A stretch of 64,000 nucleotides of DNA from Enterobacter sp. R4-368 (GTDB lineage Bacteria; Pseudomonadota; Gammaproteobacteria; Enterobacterales; Enterobacteriaceae), in the NCBI RefSeq assembly GCF_000410515.1, contig NC_021500.1, positions 3,162,001 to 3,226,000 on the forward strand. The letters are read 5' to 3'. Below, piece by piece: positions 10,096-19,447 of the stretch (positions are counted from its first letter, which is position 1; each line of letters opens with the position of its first letter). The notes beneath the pieces are model-generated. The model had not been told where the DNA came from and searched no databases. It saw only the letters and a list, made by a program, of their open reading frames with translations. A program made the position numbers and the translations under genes.

Positions 10096-11640
10096 ATGGC
10101 CGAATCCCAACCCCTCTCAGCCGCTCCCGAAGGGGCGGAATATCTGAGAGCGGTGCTGCGTGCGCCGGTTTACGAAGCGGCGCAGGTAACGCCGCTGCAA
10201 AAAATGGAGAAACTCTCTTCGCGTCTCGACAACGTAATTCTGGTCAAACGCGAAGACCGCCAGCCGGTGCACAGCTTTAAGCTGCGTGGCGCGTACGCAA
10301 TGATTGCCGGGCTTACGCCTGAGCAAAAAGCGCACGGCGTGATTACTGCTTCTGCGGGCAACCACGCGCAGGGCGTGGCAATGTCATCGACGCGTCTGGG
10401 GATCAAATCGCTGATTGTGATGCCAGTGGCGACGGCGGATATCAAAGTGGATGCGGTGCGCGGCTTTGGTGGTGAAGTGCTGTTGCACGGTGCCAATTTC
10501 GACGAAGCGAAAGCGAAAGCCATTGAGCTGGCTGAGCAACAAGGTTTCACCTTTGTACCGCCGTTTGATCACCCGATGGTGATTGCCGGACAGGGCACGC
10601 TGGCGCTGGAGTTGCTGCAACAGGACGCGCATATCGATCGGGTTTTTGTGCCGGTCGGCGGCGGCGGTTTAGCGGCGGGCGTGGCGGTGTTGATTAAACA
10701 GTTGATGCCGCAAATCAAAGTGATCGCCGTTGAAGCGGAAGACTCCGCCTGCCTGAAAGCGGCGCTGGATGCGGGTCATCCGGTCGAGTTACCGCGCGTG
10801 GGCTTGTTTGCCGAAGGCGTGGCGGTAAAACGCATTGGTAACGAAACTTTCCGTCTGTGCCAGGCGTATCTCGATGACATCATCACTGTCGATAGCGATG
10901 CGATTTGTGCGGCGATGAAAGATCTGTTCGAAGATGTCCGTGCGGTGGCGGAACCGTCCGGTGCGCTGGCGCTGGCGGGGATGAAAAAGTACATCGCGAA
11001 ACACAATATTCGCGGCGAACGGCTGGCGCATGTGCTTTCCGGCGCGAATGTGAATTTCCACGGTTTACGTTATGTTTCTGAGCGTTGCGAGCTGGGCGAG
11101 CAGCGGGAAGCGCTGCTGGCGGTGACCATTCCGGAAGAGAAAGGTAGCTTCCTGAAGTTCTGCCAGTTGTTGGGTGGGCGCTCCGTGACCGAATTTAACT
11201 ATCGCTTTGCCGATGCGAAAGACGCCTGCATTTTTGTCGGCGTGCGTTTAAGTCGGGGGCTGGAGGAGCGCAAAGAGATCCTCGATCTGCTGCATCAAGG
11301 CGGTTATAGCGTCGTGGATCTTTCCGACGATGAGATGGCGAAACTGCACGTACGTTACATGGTCGGCGGGCGACCGTCGAAACCGCTGCGCGAACGCCTG
11401 TACAGTTTTGAGTTCCCGGAATCGCCCGGCGCGCTGCTGAAGTTCCTGCATACGCTTGGTACGCACTGGAATATTTCATTGTTCCATTACCGCAGCCACG
11501 GCACCGATTATGGGCGCGTTCTGGCAGCATTCGAATTAGGCGAGCATGAGCCAGATTTCGAAACCCGGCTCAACGAGCTGGGCTACGAATGCCACGATGA
11601 AACGCATAACCCGGCGTTCCGTTTTTTCCTTGCCGGTTAG
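10096..11640 (+). CDS. ilvA: Biosynthetic threonine deaminase IlvA
   Basis: A 514-residue PLP enzyme that converts threonine to 2-oxobutanoate, committing it to isoleucine. PLP lysine is Lys62 in SFKLRGA; the glycine-rich VGGGGLAAG loop binds the phosphate. Two ACT-like regulatory domains (about 335-514) bind isoleucine (inhibitor) and valine (activator). The ATG at 10096 matches the E. coli start; another ATG three bases earlier overlaps the ilvD stop. The end overlaps the convergent ilvY by four bases. Confidence 0.97.
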   Translation: MAESQPLSAAPEGAEYLRAVLRAPVYEAAQVTPLQKMEKLSSRLDNVILVKREDRQPVHSFKLRGAYAMIAGLTPEQKAHGVITASAGNHAQGVAMSSTRLGIKSLIVMPVATADIKVDAVRGFGGEVLLHGANFDEAKAKAIELAEQQGFTFVPPFDHPMVIAGQGTLALELLQQDAHIDRVFVPVGGGGLAAGVAVLIKQLMPQIKVIAVEAEDSACLKAALDAGHPVELPRVGLFAEGVAVKRIGNETFRLCQAYLDDIITVDSDAICAAMKDLFEDVRAVAEPSGALALAGMKKYIAKHNIRGERLAHVLSGANVNFHGLRYVSERCELGEQREALLAVTIPEEKGSFLKFCQLLGGRSVTEFNYRFADAKDACIFVGVRLSRGLEERKEILDLLHQGGYSVVDLSDDEMAKLHVRYMVGGRPSKPLRERLYSFEFPESPGALLKFLHTLGTHWNISLFHYRSHGTDYGRVLAAFELGEHEPDFETRLNELGYECHDETHNPAFRFFLAG

Positions 11641-12527
11641 TTGTTTGGCAGGATTTTCCAGAACGCATCAATAAGCGGCTCATAGAGCCGCTTTTTTTGT
11701 ACACACACGCCAAGCTCAAACGGCGTTTTCTCATCGCTGCGCTCAAGGATCATCACGCGGTTGCGTACCGGCTCCGGGCTGTTTTCCAGCACCACTTCCG
11801 GGATTAGCGCCACGCCGCAACCGAGCGCGACCATCGACACCATTGCTTCGTGACCGCCGACGGTAGCGTAAATCGACGGGTTGCTGATTTTGTGGCGGCG
11901 GAACCATAGTTCGATACGGCGGCGCACCGGGCCCTGATCGGCCATGATAAACGGCACGGTGGACCAGTCTGGTTCGGGCTGCGAAACTTGGTTCCGCACC
12001 GGGCAGGGGAGCGCAGGTGCTATCAGCACCACGGCCAGGTTTTCCAGCATCGAAAAGGCGACCGCGCCGGGCAGCGTTTCCGGTTTCCCGGCAATGGCCA
12101 GATCCGCTTCGCCAGTGACCACTTTTTCCATCGCATCAGCGGCATCGCCGGTGGTGAGCTTGATTTCTACCGACGGGTGTTCCGCGCGAAAGCGATCAAG
12201 AATCGGCGGCAAATGGCTGTAAGCCGCGGTGACGGAACAGAAAAGATGCAGCTCGCCGGAGAGCGACGGGCCTTGCTGGTCGATGGTGTGGCGCAATTGC
12301 TGATATTGCAATAACGTTTGCTGCGCGAAAACGCGCAACTCTTCACCCGCTTCAGTCAGCGTGACGGTACGGTTATCGCGCACAAACAGCGGCTGCCCGA
12401 GATCTTCTTCCAGCCGCTGGATTTGTCGCGAAAGCGTGGAAGGGCTGACATGCATGGCGCGCGCGCTGCGGCCAAAATGGCGGCTTTCGGCCAGATGCAG
12501 GAACGTTTTCAGATCGCGTAAATCCAT
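11637..12527 (-). CDS. ilvY: LysR-type activator IlvY
   Basis: A 296-residue LysR regulator with an N-terminal winged helix (FGRSARAMHVSPSTLSRQIQ near 19-38) and a two-lobed effector domain. IlvY binds the ilvY-ilvC gap and activates ilvC when the substrates acetolactate or acetohydroxybutyrate are present, while repressing itself. It is divergent from ilvC and convergent with ilvA. Its last ~20 codons, read on the other strand, form the terminator of the ilvGMEDA operon. Confidence 0.96.
   Translation of the reverse strand: MDLRDLKTFLHLAESRHFGRSARAMHVSPSTLSRQIQRLEEDLGQPLFVRDNRTVTLTEAGEELRVFAQQTLLQYQQLRHTIDQQGPSLSGELHLFCSVTAAYSHLPPILDRFRAEHPSVEIKLTTGDAADAMEKVVTGEADLAIAGKPETLPGAVAFSMLENLAVVLIAPALPCPVRNQVSQPEPDWSTVPFIMADQGPVRRRIELWFRRHKISNPSIYATVGGHEAMVSMVALGCGVALIPEVVLENSPEPVRNRVMILERSDEKTPFELGVCVQKKRLYEPLIDAFWKILPNN
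11672..11698 (+). terminator. Terminator of ilvGMEDA inside the ilvY coding region
   Basis: On the + strand, stem AGCGGCTC / GAGCCGCT with loop ATA and seven T form a textbook intrinsic terminator 32 nt after the ilvA stop. The same bases encode the Lys-Arg-Leu-Tyr-Glu-Pro-Leu segment near the IlvY C terminus on the other strand, so the hairpin is constrained by both uses. Confidence 0.85.
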
Positions 12528-12547
12528 GAGACAGACTCCACAAATTT

Positions 12548-12588
12548 ACATTGCAAAAATTGCAATGTGACATTGTTAATATATCAAT
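12548..12588. promoter_or_regulatory. IlvY operators between ilvY and ilvC
   Basis: A perfect inverted repeat ACATTGCA-N5-TGCAATGT (12548-12568) is followed by a weaker ATTG-N9-CAAT repeat (12572-12588). Tandem operators in this gap are what IlvY uses in E. coli to control both genes. The pairing of a strong and a weak site is visible; the function is inferred from the family. Confidence 0.85.
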
Positions 12589-12713
12589 TTAAGCAACGCA
12601 TTTCCTGTCATATAGTGGGTTCAATCTCGCTTATCAGCGAACTGAACAATAAATATTGCCCTGAATAATTTGCGCAACAGAAAATCTACAGCGTTAGCGC
12701 AAAAGAAGAACGG

Positions 12714-12731
12714 CACAACACAACATCACAC
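12714..12731 (+). promoter_or_regulatory. CA-rich segment in the ilvC leader, likely GcvB sRNA target
   Basis: The run CACAACACAACATCACAC lies 14 nt before the ilvC ATG, just ahead of the GAGG ribosome site. C/A-rich elements at this place are the usual targets of the G/U-rich R1 region of GcvB, and ilvC is a reported GcvB target in Salmonella. Binding would block translation in rich medium. The GcvB gene is not in this window. Confidence 0.55.
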
Positions 12732-12744
12732 GACGAGGTCTCAA

Positions 12745-14220
12745 ATGGCTAACTACTTTAATACACTGAACCTGCGCCAGCAGCTGGCGCAGCTGGGCAA
12801 ATGCCGCTTTATGGCGCGTGACGAATTTGCCGATGGCGCAAGCTACCTTCAGGGTAAAAAAGTGGTCATCGTCGGCTGCGGTGCCCAGGGCCTGAACCAG
12901 GGCCTGAACATGCGCGACTCCGGCCTGGATATCTCTTACGCGCTGCGTAAAGAAGCCATTGCGGAAAAACGCGCGTCCTGGCGCAAAGCGACCGAAAACG
13001 GTTTCAAAGTCGGCACGTATGAAGAGCTGATCCCGCAGGCGGATCTGGTCGTGAACCTGACGCCGGACAAACAGCACTCTGACGTCGTGCGTTCCGTGCA
13101 GCCGCTGATGAAAGACGGCGCGGCGCTGGGCTACTCTCACGGTTTCAATATCGTGGAAGTGGGTGAGCAGATCCGTAAAGACATCACCGTCGTGATGGTG
13201 GCGCCGAAGTGCCCTGGCACTGAAGTGCGTGAAGAGTACAAACGCGGTTTCGGCGTTCCGACGCTGATTGCCGTCCACCCGGAAAACGACCCGAAAGGCG
13301 AAGGAATGGCGATTGCTAAAGCCTGGGCAGCGGCAACCGGTGGTCACCGTGCGGGTGTTCTGGAGTCCTCTTTTGTTGCGGAAGTGAAATCCGACCTGAT
13401 GGGCGAGCAGACTATCCTCTGCGGCATGCTGCAGGCGGGTTCTCTGCTGTGCTTTGACAAGCTGGTGGCTGACGGTACCGACCCTGCTTACGCAGAAAAA
13501 CTGATTCAGTTCGGCTGGGAAACCATCACCGAAGCGCTGAAACAGGGCGGTATTACGCTGATGATGGATCGCTTGTCCAATCCGGCGAAACTGCGTGCTT
13601 ACGCGCTGTCTGAACAGCTGAAAGGCATCATGGCGCCACTGTTCCAGAAACATATGGATGACATCATTTCCGGCGAGTTCTCTTCCGGCATGATGGCTGA
13701 CTGGGCCAACGACGATAAGAAACTGCTGACCTGGCGTGAAGAAACCGGTAAAACCGCGTTCGAAACCGCACCGCAGTTTGAAGGCAAAATCAGCGAGCAG
13801 GAGTATTTTGATAAAGGCGTGCTGATGATTGCGATGGTGAAAGCGGGCGTTGAACTGGCGTTCGAAACCATGGTGGCGTCCGGCATTATCGAAGAGTCTG
13901 CTTACTATGAATCGCTGCACGAACTGCCGCTGATTGCCAACACCATCGCGCGTAAACGTCTGTATGAGATGAACGTGGTTATTTCCGATACCGCAGAGTA
14001 CGGCAACTACCTGTTCTCTTATGCTTGCGTACCGCTGCTGAAAGAGTTTATGACCACGCTGCAAACGGGCGATTTGGGTAAAGCGATTGCCGAAGGCGCG
14101 GTAGATAACGCGCAGCTTCGCGATGTGAATGATGCGATTCGCAGCCATGCCATTGAGAAAGTGGGTCAGAAACTGCGCGGTTATATGACGGACATGAAAC
14201 GTATCGCCGTCGCGAGCTAA
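12745..14220 (+). CDS. ilvC: Ketol-acid reductoisomerase IlvC (class II)
   Basis: A 491-residue class II enzyme that isomerises and reduces acetolactate and acetohydroxybutyrate with NADPH and Mg. The nucleotide loop GCGAQG is at 44-49, and Arg68, Arg76 and Ser78 are the phosphate-binding residues that select NADPH. The internal duplicated knotted domain marks class II. The start at [10 protein letters not shown] (GAGG upstream) is preferred over an in-frame ATG 25 codons earlier. Driven from the IlvY-controlled divergent promoter and closed by a strong terminator. Confidence 0.97.
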   Translation: MANYFNTLNLRQQLAQLGKCRFMARDEFADGASYLQGKKVVIVGCGAQGLNQGLNMRDSGLDISYALRKEAIAEKRASWRKATENGFKVGTYEELIPQADLVVNLTPDKQHSDVVRSVQPLMKDGAALGYSHGFNIVEVGEQIRKDITVVMVAPKCPGTEVREEYKRGFGVPTLIAVHPENDPKGEGMAIAKAWAAATGGHRAGVLESSFVAEVKSDLMGEQTILCGMLQAGSLLCFDKLVADGTDPAYAEKLIQFGWETITEALKQGGITLMMDRLSNPAKLRAYALSEQLKGIMAPLFQKHMDDIISGEFSSGMMADWANDDKKLLTWREETGKTAFETAPQFEGKISEQEYFDKGVLMIAMVKAGVELAFETMVASGIIEESAYYESLHELPLIANTIARKRLYEMNVVISDTAEYGNYLFSYACVPLLKEFMTTLQTGDLGKAIAEGAVDNAQLRDVNDAIRSHAIEKVGQKLRGYMTDMKRIAVAS

Positions 14221-14268
14221 ATCCGGTCGTCTTTCGGCAACGATAAGCCGACATTCATCGAAAAATTC

Positions 14269-14302
14269 AAGCCCGGAGGCGTTAGCGCTTCCGGGCTTTT
14301 TT
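14269..14302 (+). terminator. ilvC terminator
   Basis: Stem AAGCCCGGAGGCG / CGCTTCCGGGCTT (with a G-T pair) and a TTAG loop-proximal segment, followed by six T, 48 nt after the ilvC stop. Confidence 0.92.
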
Positions 14303-14358
14303 ATGTGCTGCACTGGACGCGATCTTTTTTGCCCATTCGTCTTGTTGAATTTGTCTTT

Positions 14359-14379
14359 ATGTAATATCGTAAGTTACAT
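14359..14379 (+). promoter_or_regulatory. Inverted repeat over the start of the Rrf2 gene (possible self-operator)
   Basis: ATGTAA-N9-TTACAT, a perfect six-base inverted repeat. Its right arm overlaps the ATG of the following Rrf2-type regulator. Such placement fits an autorepressor site. That the regulator binds here is an inference. Confidence 0.5.
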
Positions 14380-14815
14380 GAAAATAAATAACTCATTCTC
14401 CGCGACGCTGCACATCCTGCTCCACATGGAACAGGCTGATAAACCGATGACATCGGAACAGATGGCTGAATACATCGACGGTAACCCGGCGTTTATTCGC
14501 AAACTGCTCGCCGGGTTACGGGAAAAACAGATTGTCTGCGCGACCAAAGGGCACCACGGCGGCTGGCGGCTTTGTCGTCCCGCCAGCCATGTCACTCTCT
14601 ACGACATCTATATTGCACTGGGATCGCCTGCGTTGTTCGCATTGGGTAATCGTAATGAGAACCCTGAGTGCCTGGTTGAGCAAGGGGTGAACCGGGTGAT
14701 GTCGTCGACGCTTGCCGACGCACAATCGCTGATCCTTGAACGTTTTAAAAACCTGACGCTACAGGATGTCGGTGCGGAATTTATCAGTTACTTCAACGAA
14801 AAGGGGCACCACTGA
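14378..14815 (+). CDS. Rrf2-family transcriptional regulator
   Basis: A 145-residue protein with the Rrf2 layout: an N-terminal winged helix (SFSATLHILLHM...MTSEQMAEYIDGNPAFIRKLL, wing at KGHHGGWRL about 57-65) and a helical C-terminal half. It has Cys54, Cys66 and Cys98 but not the CX5CX5C-type triple of IscR, so it is more like YwnA/CymR-type members than an Fe-S sensor. The ATG at 14378 starts at MKINNSFSA; an upstream in-frame ATG is less likely. It overlaps the next gene by one base and is not part of this locus in E. coli K-12. Confidence 0.82.
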   Translation: MKINNSFSATLHILLHMEQADKPMTSEQMAEYIDGNPAFIRKLLAGLREKQIVCATKGHHGGWRLCRPASHVTLYDIYIALGSPALFALGNRNENPECLVEQGVNRVMSSTLADAQSLILERFKNLTLQDVGAEFISYFNEKGHH

Positions 14816-15180
14816 TGATTGCAGATTTAACCACCTGTCTGATGATTGCGCTGGCTGCCAGCAGCATTTCAATAACGGTGACGCAAACGGAGTTATTTGC
14901 GGCTTTTCGTGAATGGACGGTGAAAAAGAACGCGATGATAGGGCACTTGTTTCAGTGTTTTTATTGTCTGAGTCACTGGGCGGTGTTTGGCGGTATGCTG
15001 GTGTACCGGCCTGCGTTGCTGCACAGCGGCTTTGCATTGATTGACTGGATGATGACGGCGTTTATTACCATTACGCTGGCGACCCTGATTAATGGCCTGA
15101 TGTTTAAAGTGTTCCAGGCGGCAATCAGCATGCATGTGATGAAGCATGACGCGCAGCAGAAGCTGCAATCGCACAAATAA
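14815..15180 (+). CDS. DUF1360-like small membrane protein with CxxC motif
   Basis: A 121-residue protein with about three hydrophobic helices (near 4-22, 52-67 and 77-98). The motif CFYCLSHW at 48-55 resembles the C-x-x-C-x-x-x-W signature of DUF1360 proteins; their function is not known. Start ATG overlaps the stop of the Rrf2 gene, so the two are co-translated and the regulator probably controls it. The cassette sits between ilvC and ppiC, where E. coli K-12 has no such genes. The family call is from the motif only. Confidence 0.65.
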   Translation: MIADLTTCLMIALAASSISITVTQTELFAAFREWTVKKNAMIGHLFQCFYCLSHWAVFGGMLVYRPALLHSGFALIDWMMTAFITITLATLINGLMFKVFQAAISMHVMKHDAQQKLQSHK

Positions 15181-15208
15181 AAAAACAGCCTCTCTGTGAT
15201 GAGAGGCT
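15178..15208 (-). terminator. ppiC terminator
   Basis: On the - strand, stem AGCCTCTC / GAGAGGCT followed by a T run (A run on + at 15176-15185), just after the ppiC stop. It also closes off the convergent DUF1360 cassette. Confidence 0.85.
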
Positions 15209-15214
15209 CAATCA

Positions 15215-15544
<330 letters not shown>

Positions 15545-15573
15545 TTATACACTTCGGTCTTCATTCTGCCTCG

Positions 15574-15605
15574 GCTTCAAGTTGCGCCTGCGGCTCAACT
15601 TAAGC
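15574..15605. repeat. Hairpin-forming inverted repeat upstream of rep
   Basis: GCTT-C-AAGTTG on the left pairs with CAACTT-AAGC on the right, and an inner GCC-TGC-GGC completes a nearly continuous stem. It lies in the 267-nt gap between ppiC and rep, which otherwise shows no coding frame I accept. There is no T run, so it is not a clear terminator; it could be a fold in the rep leader or a small repeat. Confidence 0.5.
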
Positions 15606-15763
15606 GAGGGTCTCGCACCGTGGGTGCCGTAGTAAGCTGCGTTAAATCTGTTCCCGGCAGATTCGTTATCCCGCCACTTACGTGTGTTAGCGGCTGAAGG
15701 TTCACGGCCTGAATGATTTTGTGTATATATTTCCCCTCCAGACTTTTCATTGAGTGATTTTTT

Positions 15764-17785
15764 ATGCGTTTAAACCCCGGACAACAACAAGCCGTCGAAT
15801 TCGTCACCGGACCATGCCTGGTGCTGGCGGGAGCGGGGTCCGGTAAAACACGCGTGATCACCAATAAAATCGCCCATTTGATCCGTGGCTGTGGCTATCA
15901 GGCGAAACATATCGCGGCGGTAACCTTTACCAACAAAGCGGCGCGCGAGATGAAAGAACGTGTTGCGCAGACGCTGGGGCGTAAGGAGGCGCGCGGGTTG
16001 ATGATCTCTACGTTCCACACGCTGGGGCTGAATATCATCAAACGTGAGTTCGCCGCGTTGGGGATGAAATCTAACTTTTCCCTGTTTGACGACACCGATC
16101 AGGTCGCGTTGCTGAAAGATCTGACCGAAGGGCTGATCGACGATGACAAAGTGGTGTTGCAACAACTGATCTCCACGATCTCAAACTGGAAAAACGATCT
16201 GCTGACGCCGCCGCAGGCCGCTGCGCGCGCAAACGGCGAGCGCGACCGTATTTTTGCTCATTGCTACGGTCTGTACGACGCCCATATGAAGGCGTGTAAC
16301 GTACTCGATTTTGACGACCTGATCCTGCTGCCGACGCTGCTATTGCAGCGCAACGAAGAGGTGCGCGAACGCTGGCAGAACAAGATCCGTTATCTGCTGG
16401 TGGATGAATATCAGGACACCAACACCAGTCAGTATGAGCTGGTAAAGCTGTTAGTGGGCCAGCGCGCGCGCTTCACCGTCGTGGGTGACGATGACCAGTC
16501 GATTTATTCGTGGCGCGGTGCGCGGCCGCAAAACCTGGTGCTGCTGAGCCAGGATTTCCCGGCATTGCAGGTGATTAAGCTGGAACAAAACTATCGCTCT
16601 TCCGGGCGCATCCTGAAAGCAGCGAATATCCTCATCGCCAACAACCCACACGTGTTTGAAAAGCGACTCTTTTCCGAGCTGGGTTATGGTGCCGAGCTGA
16701 AAGTGCTCAGCGCCAACCACGAAGAACACGAAGCCGAGCGCGTGACAGGTGAGCTGATTGCTCACCACTTCGTGAACAAAACCGCATACAAGGATTATGC
16801 GATCCTCTATCGCGGCAACCACCAGTCGCGCGTATTCGAAAAATTCCTGATGCAGAACCGCATCCCGTACAAGATTTCAGGCGGCACCTCGTTCTTTTCT
16901 CGCCCGGAAATCAAAGATCTGCTGGCCTATTTGCGGGTGCTGACCAATACGGATGATGACAGTGCGTTTCTGCGCATCGTGAATACGCCAAAGCGTGAAA
17001 TTGGCTCAGCAACGCTGCAAAAGCTGGGCGAATGGGCGATGTTACGTAATAAGAGCCTGTTTGCTGCCAGCTTTGATGTTGGCCTGAACCAGACGCTGAC
17101 CGGGCGCGGTTATGACGCGCTGACGCGTTTTACCCACTGGCTCGGTGAAGTTCAGCGTTTGTCGGAGCGCGAGCCTATCGCGGCAGTGCGCGATTTAATT
17201 CACGGCATCGATTATGAGTCCTGGCTGTTCGAAACCTCCGCCAGCCCGAAAGCGGCAGAGATGCGCATGAAAAACGTCAACACGCTGTTCGGCTGGATGA
17301 CGGAGATGCTGGAAGGCAGCGAACTGGACGAGCCGATGACGCTGGCGGAAGTCGTCACGCGCTTTACCCTGCGCGACATGATGGAGCGTGGCGAGAGTGA
17401 CGACGAATCCGATCAGGTGCAGTTGATGACGTTGCACGCATCTAAAGGCCTTGAATTCCCATATGTTTTCCTCGTAGGTATGGAAGAGGGGTTATTGCCG
17501 CACCAGAGCAGTATCGATGAAGATAACGTCGATGAAGAGCGGCGGCTGGCTTATGTGGGCATCACCCGTGCGCAGAAAGAGCTGATTTTCACCCTCTGCA
17601 AAGAACGTCGTCAGTATGGTGAGTTAGTCCGACCGGAACCGAGCCGCTTCCTGCTGGAATTACCACAGGACGATCTGATTTGGGAGCAGGAACGCAAAGT
17701 GGTCAGTGCCGAAGAGCGCATGCATAAAGGTCAGGCCAACGTGGCGAATATTCGCGCGATGCTGGCAAAAGCGAAGGACAAATAA
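15764..17785 (+). CDS. rep: ATP-dependent DNA helicase Rep
   Basis: A 673-residue superfamily 1A helicase, the same length as E. coli Rep, which moves 3' to 5' and clears protein blocks ahead of the replisome by binding DnaB. Walker A GAGSGKT is at 23-29; motif II VDEYQD near 213; motif [16 protein letters not shown]; motif VI near [13 protein letters not shown]. The ribosome site (GAGTGA) is weak. The nearby uvrD (47585) is its paralogue. Confidence 0.97.
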   Translation: MRLNPGQQQAVEFVTGPCLVLAGAGSGKTRVITNKIAHLIRGCGYQAKHIAAVTFTNKAAREMKERVAQTLGRKEARGLMISTFHTLGLNIIKREFAALGMKSNFSLFDDTDQVALLKDLTEGLIDDDKVVLQQLISTISNWKNDLLTPPQAAARANGERDRIFAHCYGLYDAHMKACNVLDFDDLILLPTLLLQRNEEVRERWQNKIRYLLVDEYQDTNTSQYELVKLLVGQRARFTVVGDDDQSIYSWRGARPQNLVLLSQDFPALQVIKLEQNYRSSGRILKAANILIANNPHVFEKRLFSELGYGAELKVLSANHEEHEAERVTGELIAHHFVNKTAYKDYAILYRGNHQSRVFEKFLMQNRIPYKISGGTSFFSRPEIKDLLAYLRVLTNTDDDSAFLRIVNTPKREIGSATLQKLGEWAMLRNKSLFAASFDVGLNQTLTGRGYDALTRFTHWLGEVQRLSEREPIAAVRDLIHGIDYESWLFETSASPKAAEMRMKNVNTLFGWMTEMLEGSELDEPMTLAEVVTRFTLRDMMERGESDDESDQVQLMTLHASKGLEFPYVFLVGMEEGLLPHQSSIDEDNVDEERRLAYVGITRAQKELIFTLCKERRQYGELVRPEPSRFLLELPQDDLIWEQERKVVSAEERMHKGQANVANIRAMLAKAKDK

Positions 17786-17916
17786 AAATCCACCTTCAGT
17801 GAAGGCGGCGTGGATTACTGCTCCTGAAGTGCGGGTTGAAAACGTAAAAAGAGGCGTCTGCCCGCTCTGTAAGGTTGGATCCGGCAGCGCTGCTGAACGT
17901 TAGTTTTCAGCAAGCA

Positions 17917-17942
17917 ATAAAAAAGCCCGCAGCGAGCGGGCT
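17917..17942 (-). terminator. gppA terminator
   Basis: On the - strand, stem AGCCCGC / GCGGGCT with loop TCGCT, followed by TTTTTTATT. It sits 17 nt after the gppA stop. The rep side of this gap also has a weak hairpin at 17788-17816 with no T run. Confidence 0.88.
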
Positions 17943-17958
17943 ATATTCCGTATGAGAA

Positions 17959-19443
17959 TTACTGGATTTCCAGCGACCAGTGCACATAACTCTGCCACTG
18001 GCTTTCCTGATCAATCAGTTCTGCGCCGAGTGGGTGACTCGCCAGCCACCCTTGCGGTAGCGTCAGCACCAGCTTCTCTCCCTGCGCGGTGACCGCGATT
18101 TCCGGCAGCAGATCATCGCGACGACGGCTGGCGAAAATAATGGCAAGACGAAGCAGGCGACAAAGATGTTCGGCTACGCGCGGTGGTACGGCGTTTTGCT
18201 GATGCAACGATGAGAGATCGACCGCGTTCGTCTGATTAAGCAGCAGTGTCGCGAGCAGTTTCTTTTGCGCGGGGGTAAACCCAGGCAAATCGAGATTACG
18301 CACCAGCCATGCCGCGTGTAGCGGTGCTTGCTTAAACTCAATGCTCAAACCAATTTCATGCAGTTCGCTGGCAACTTTCAGGATTTCGATGCTGTAGGCA
18401 TCTAATTCCCACACTTTAGCGACACCCTGCGCAAAACGTCCAGCCAGCGTTGTCACGCGACGGGATTGATCGGTATCGATAATAAAACGGCGTTGAATAT
18501 TGCGCAGCGTGCGGCTACGAATGTCTTCATCTACCGCCAGGTGCAGCATGCCGTAGACCAGACCTTCGCGTAATGCGCCACCGGCCAGCGTCATGCTTTC
18601 AATATTCATTTCGGTGAAGATGGCGATAAGGATTGCCAGACCGCTCGGGAATACCAAAGCGCGTTCAAGCGTCAGGCCTTCGATTTCCAGCTCTTCAAGC
18701 CGCCCGCATTGTATGGCGCGCTGTTTTAGCTGCTGCAATTTAGCGAGGGTGATGCGCTCATCCATGCCCTGCGCCATCATGATTTCTTGCAGCGCCTGAA
18801 CCGTACCCGATGCCCCGACGCAAACTTTCCAGCCATGGCGGCGAAGCTCATCGGCAACCGGGCGTAGCACCTCACGCGCGGCCTGTTCGGCGGCAGTGAA
18901 GTTTTCCTGCCCAAGATTTCGGTCGGTGAAAAAGCGCTCAAGCCAGGTGACACAGCCCATCGACAGGCTGAAAAGGGAGGTCGTTTGTGCACCGGTGCCG
19001 GTAACCAGCTCCGTGCTGGCGCCGCCAATATCAACCACCAGACGCTGATCCGCGCCACCTGTCGTGTGCGCAACGCCCTGATAAATCAGCCGCGCTTCTT
19101 CCTCGCCGCTAATGACCTGCACCGGGCAGCCGAGGATTTCTTGCGCTTTGTCGATAAATTCCTGCGCGTTAACCGCCAGGCGCAACGTGGCCGTTGCTAC
19201 GACGCGGATTTGCTCCTGGGGAATATCCTGTAGACGTTCGGAAAACAGCCGCAGGCACTGCCAGCCTCGCTCCATCGCTTCCTGAGAAAGACGATTATCG
19301 GGGCTTAATCCTGCAGCCAGACGAACTTTACGTTTGATGCGAGAAAGCGTCTGAATGCTTCCCGCCACCTCGCGCACAACCAGCATATGAAAACTGTTAG
19401 ATCCAAGATCAATAGCGGCATAGAGCGAGGCGGAACCAAGCAT
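17959..19443 (-). CDS. gppA: Guanosine pentaphosphatase / exopolyphosphatase GppA
   Basis: A 494-residue member of the Ppx/GppA family (ASKHA fold) that turns pppGpp into ppGpp and trims polyphosphate. Visible elements: [15 protein letters not shown] phosphate loop at the start, [23 protein letters not shown] and a C-terminal HD-like helical domain. The ATG at 19443 matches the E. coli start and has AGG upstream; a longer frame to 19482 would run into rhlB. Only four bases separate it from rhlB, so the two are likely one transcript. Confidence 0.95.
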   Translation of the reverse strand: MLGSASLYAAIDLGSNSFHMLVVREVAGSIQTLSRIKRKVRLAAGLSPDNRLSQEAMERGWQCLRLFSERLQDIPQEQIRVVATATLRLAVNAQEFIDKAQEILGCPVQVISGEEEARLIYQGVAHTTGGADQRLVVDIGGASTELVTGTGAQTTSLFSLSMGCVTWLERFFTDRNLGQENFTAAEQAAREVLRPVADELRRHGWKVCVGASGTVQALQEIMMAQGMDERITLAKLQQLKQRAIQCGRLEELEIEGLTLERALVFPSGLAILIAIFTEMNIESMTLAGGALREGLVYGMLHLAVDEDIRSRTLRNIQRRFIIDTDQSRRVTTLAGRFAQGVAKVWELDAYSIEILKVASELHEIGLSIEFKQAPLHAAWLVRNLDLPGFTPAQKKLLATLLLNQTNAVDLSSLHQQNAVPPRVAEHLCRLLRLAIIFASRRRDDLLPEIAVTAQGEKLVLTLPQGWLASHPLGAELIDQESQWQSYVHWSLEIQ

Positions 19444-19447
19444 ATTT

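Noticed and set aside
12694..14313. Open frame of 539 codons on the - strand opposite ilvC
   Set aside because: It mirrors the codon pattern of the highly expressed ilvC, has no family features (His/Gln/Arg-rich shadow) and no ribosome site.
14303..14377. Upstream extension of the Rrf2 gene by 25 codons
   Set aside because: The added residues do not fit the Rrf2 fold, which starts with a short N terminus, and they cross the ilvC terminator T run and the presumed promoter.
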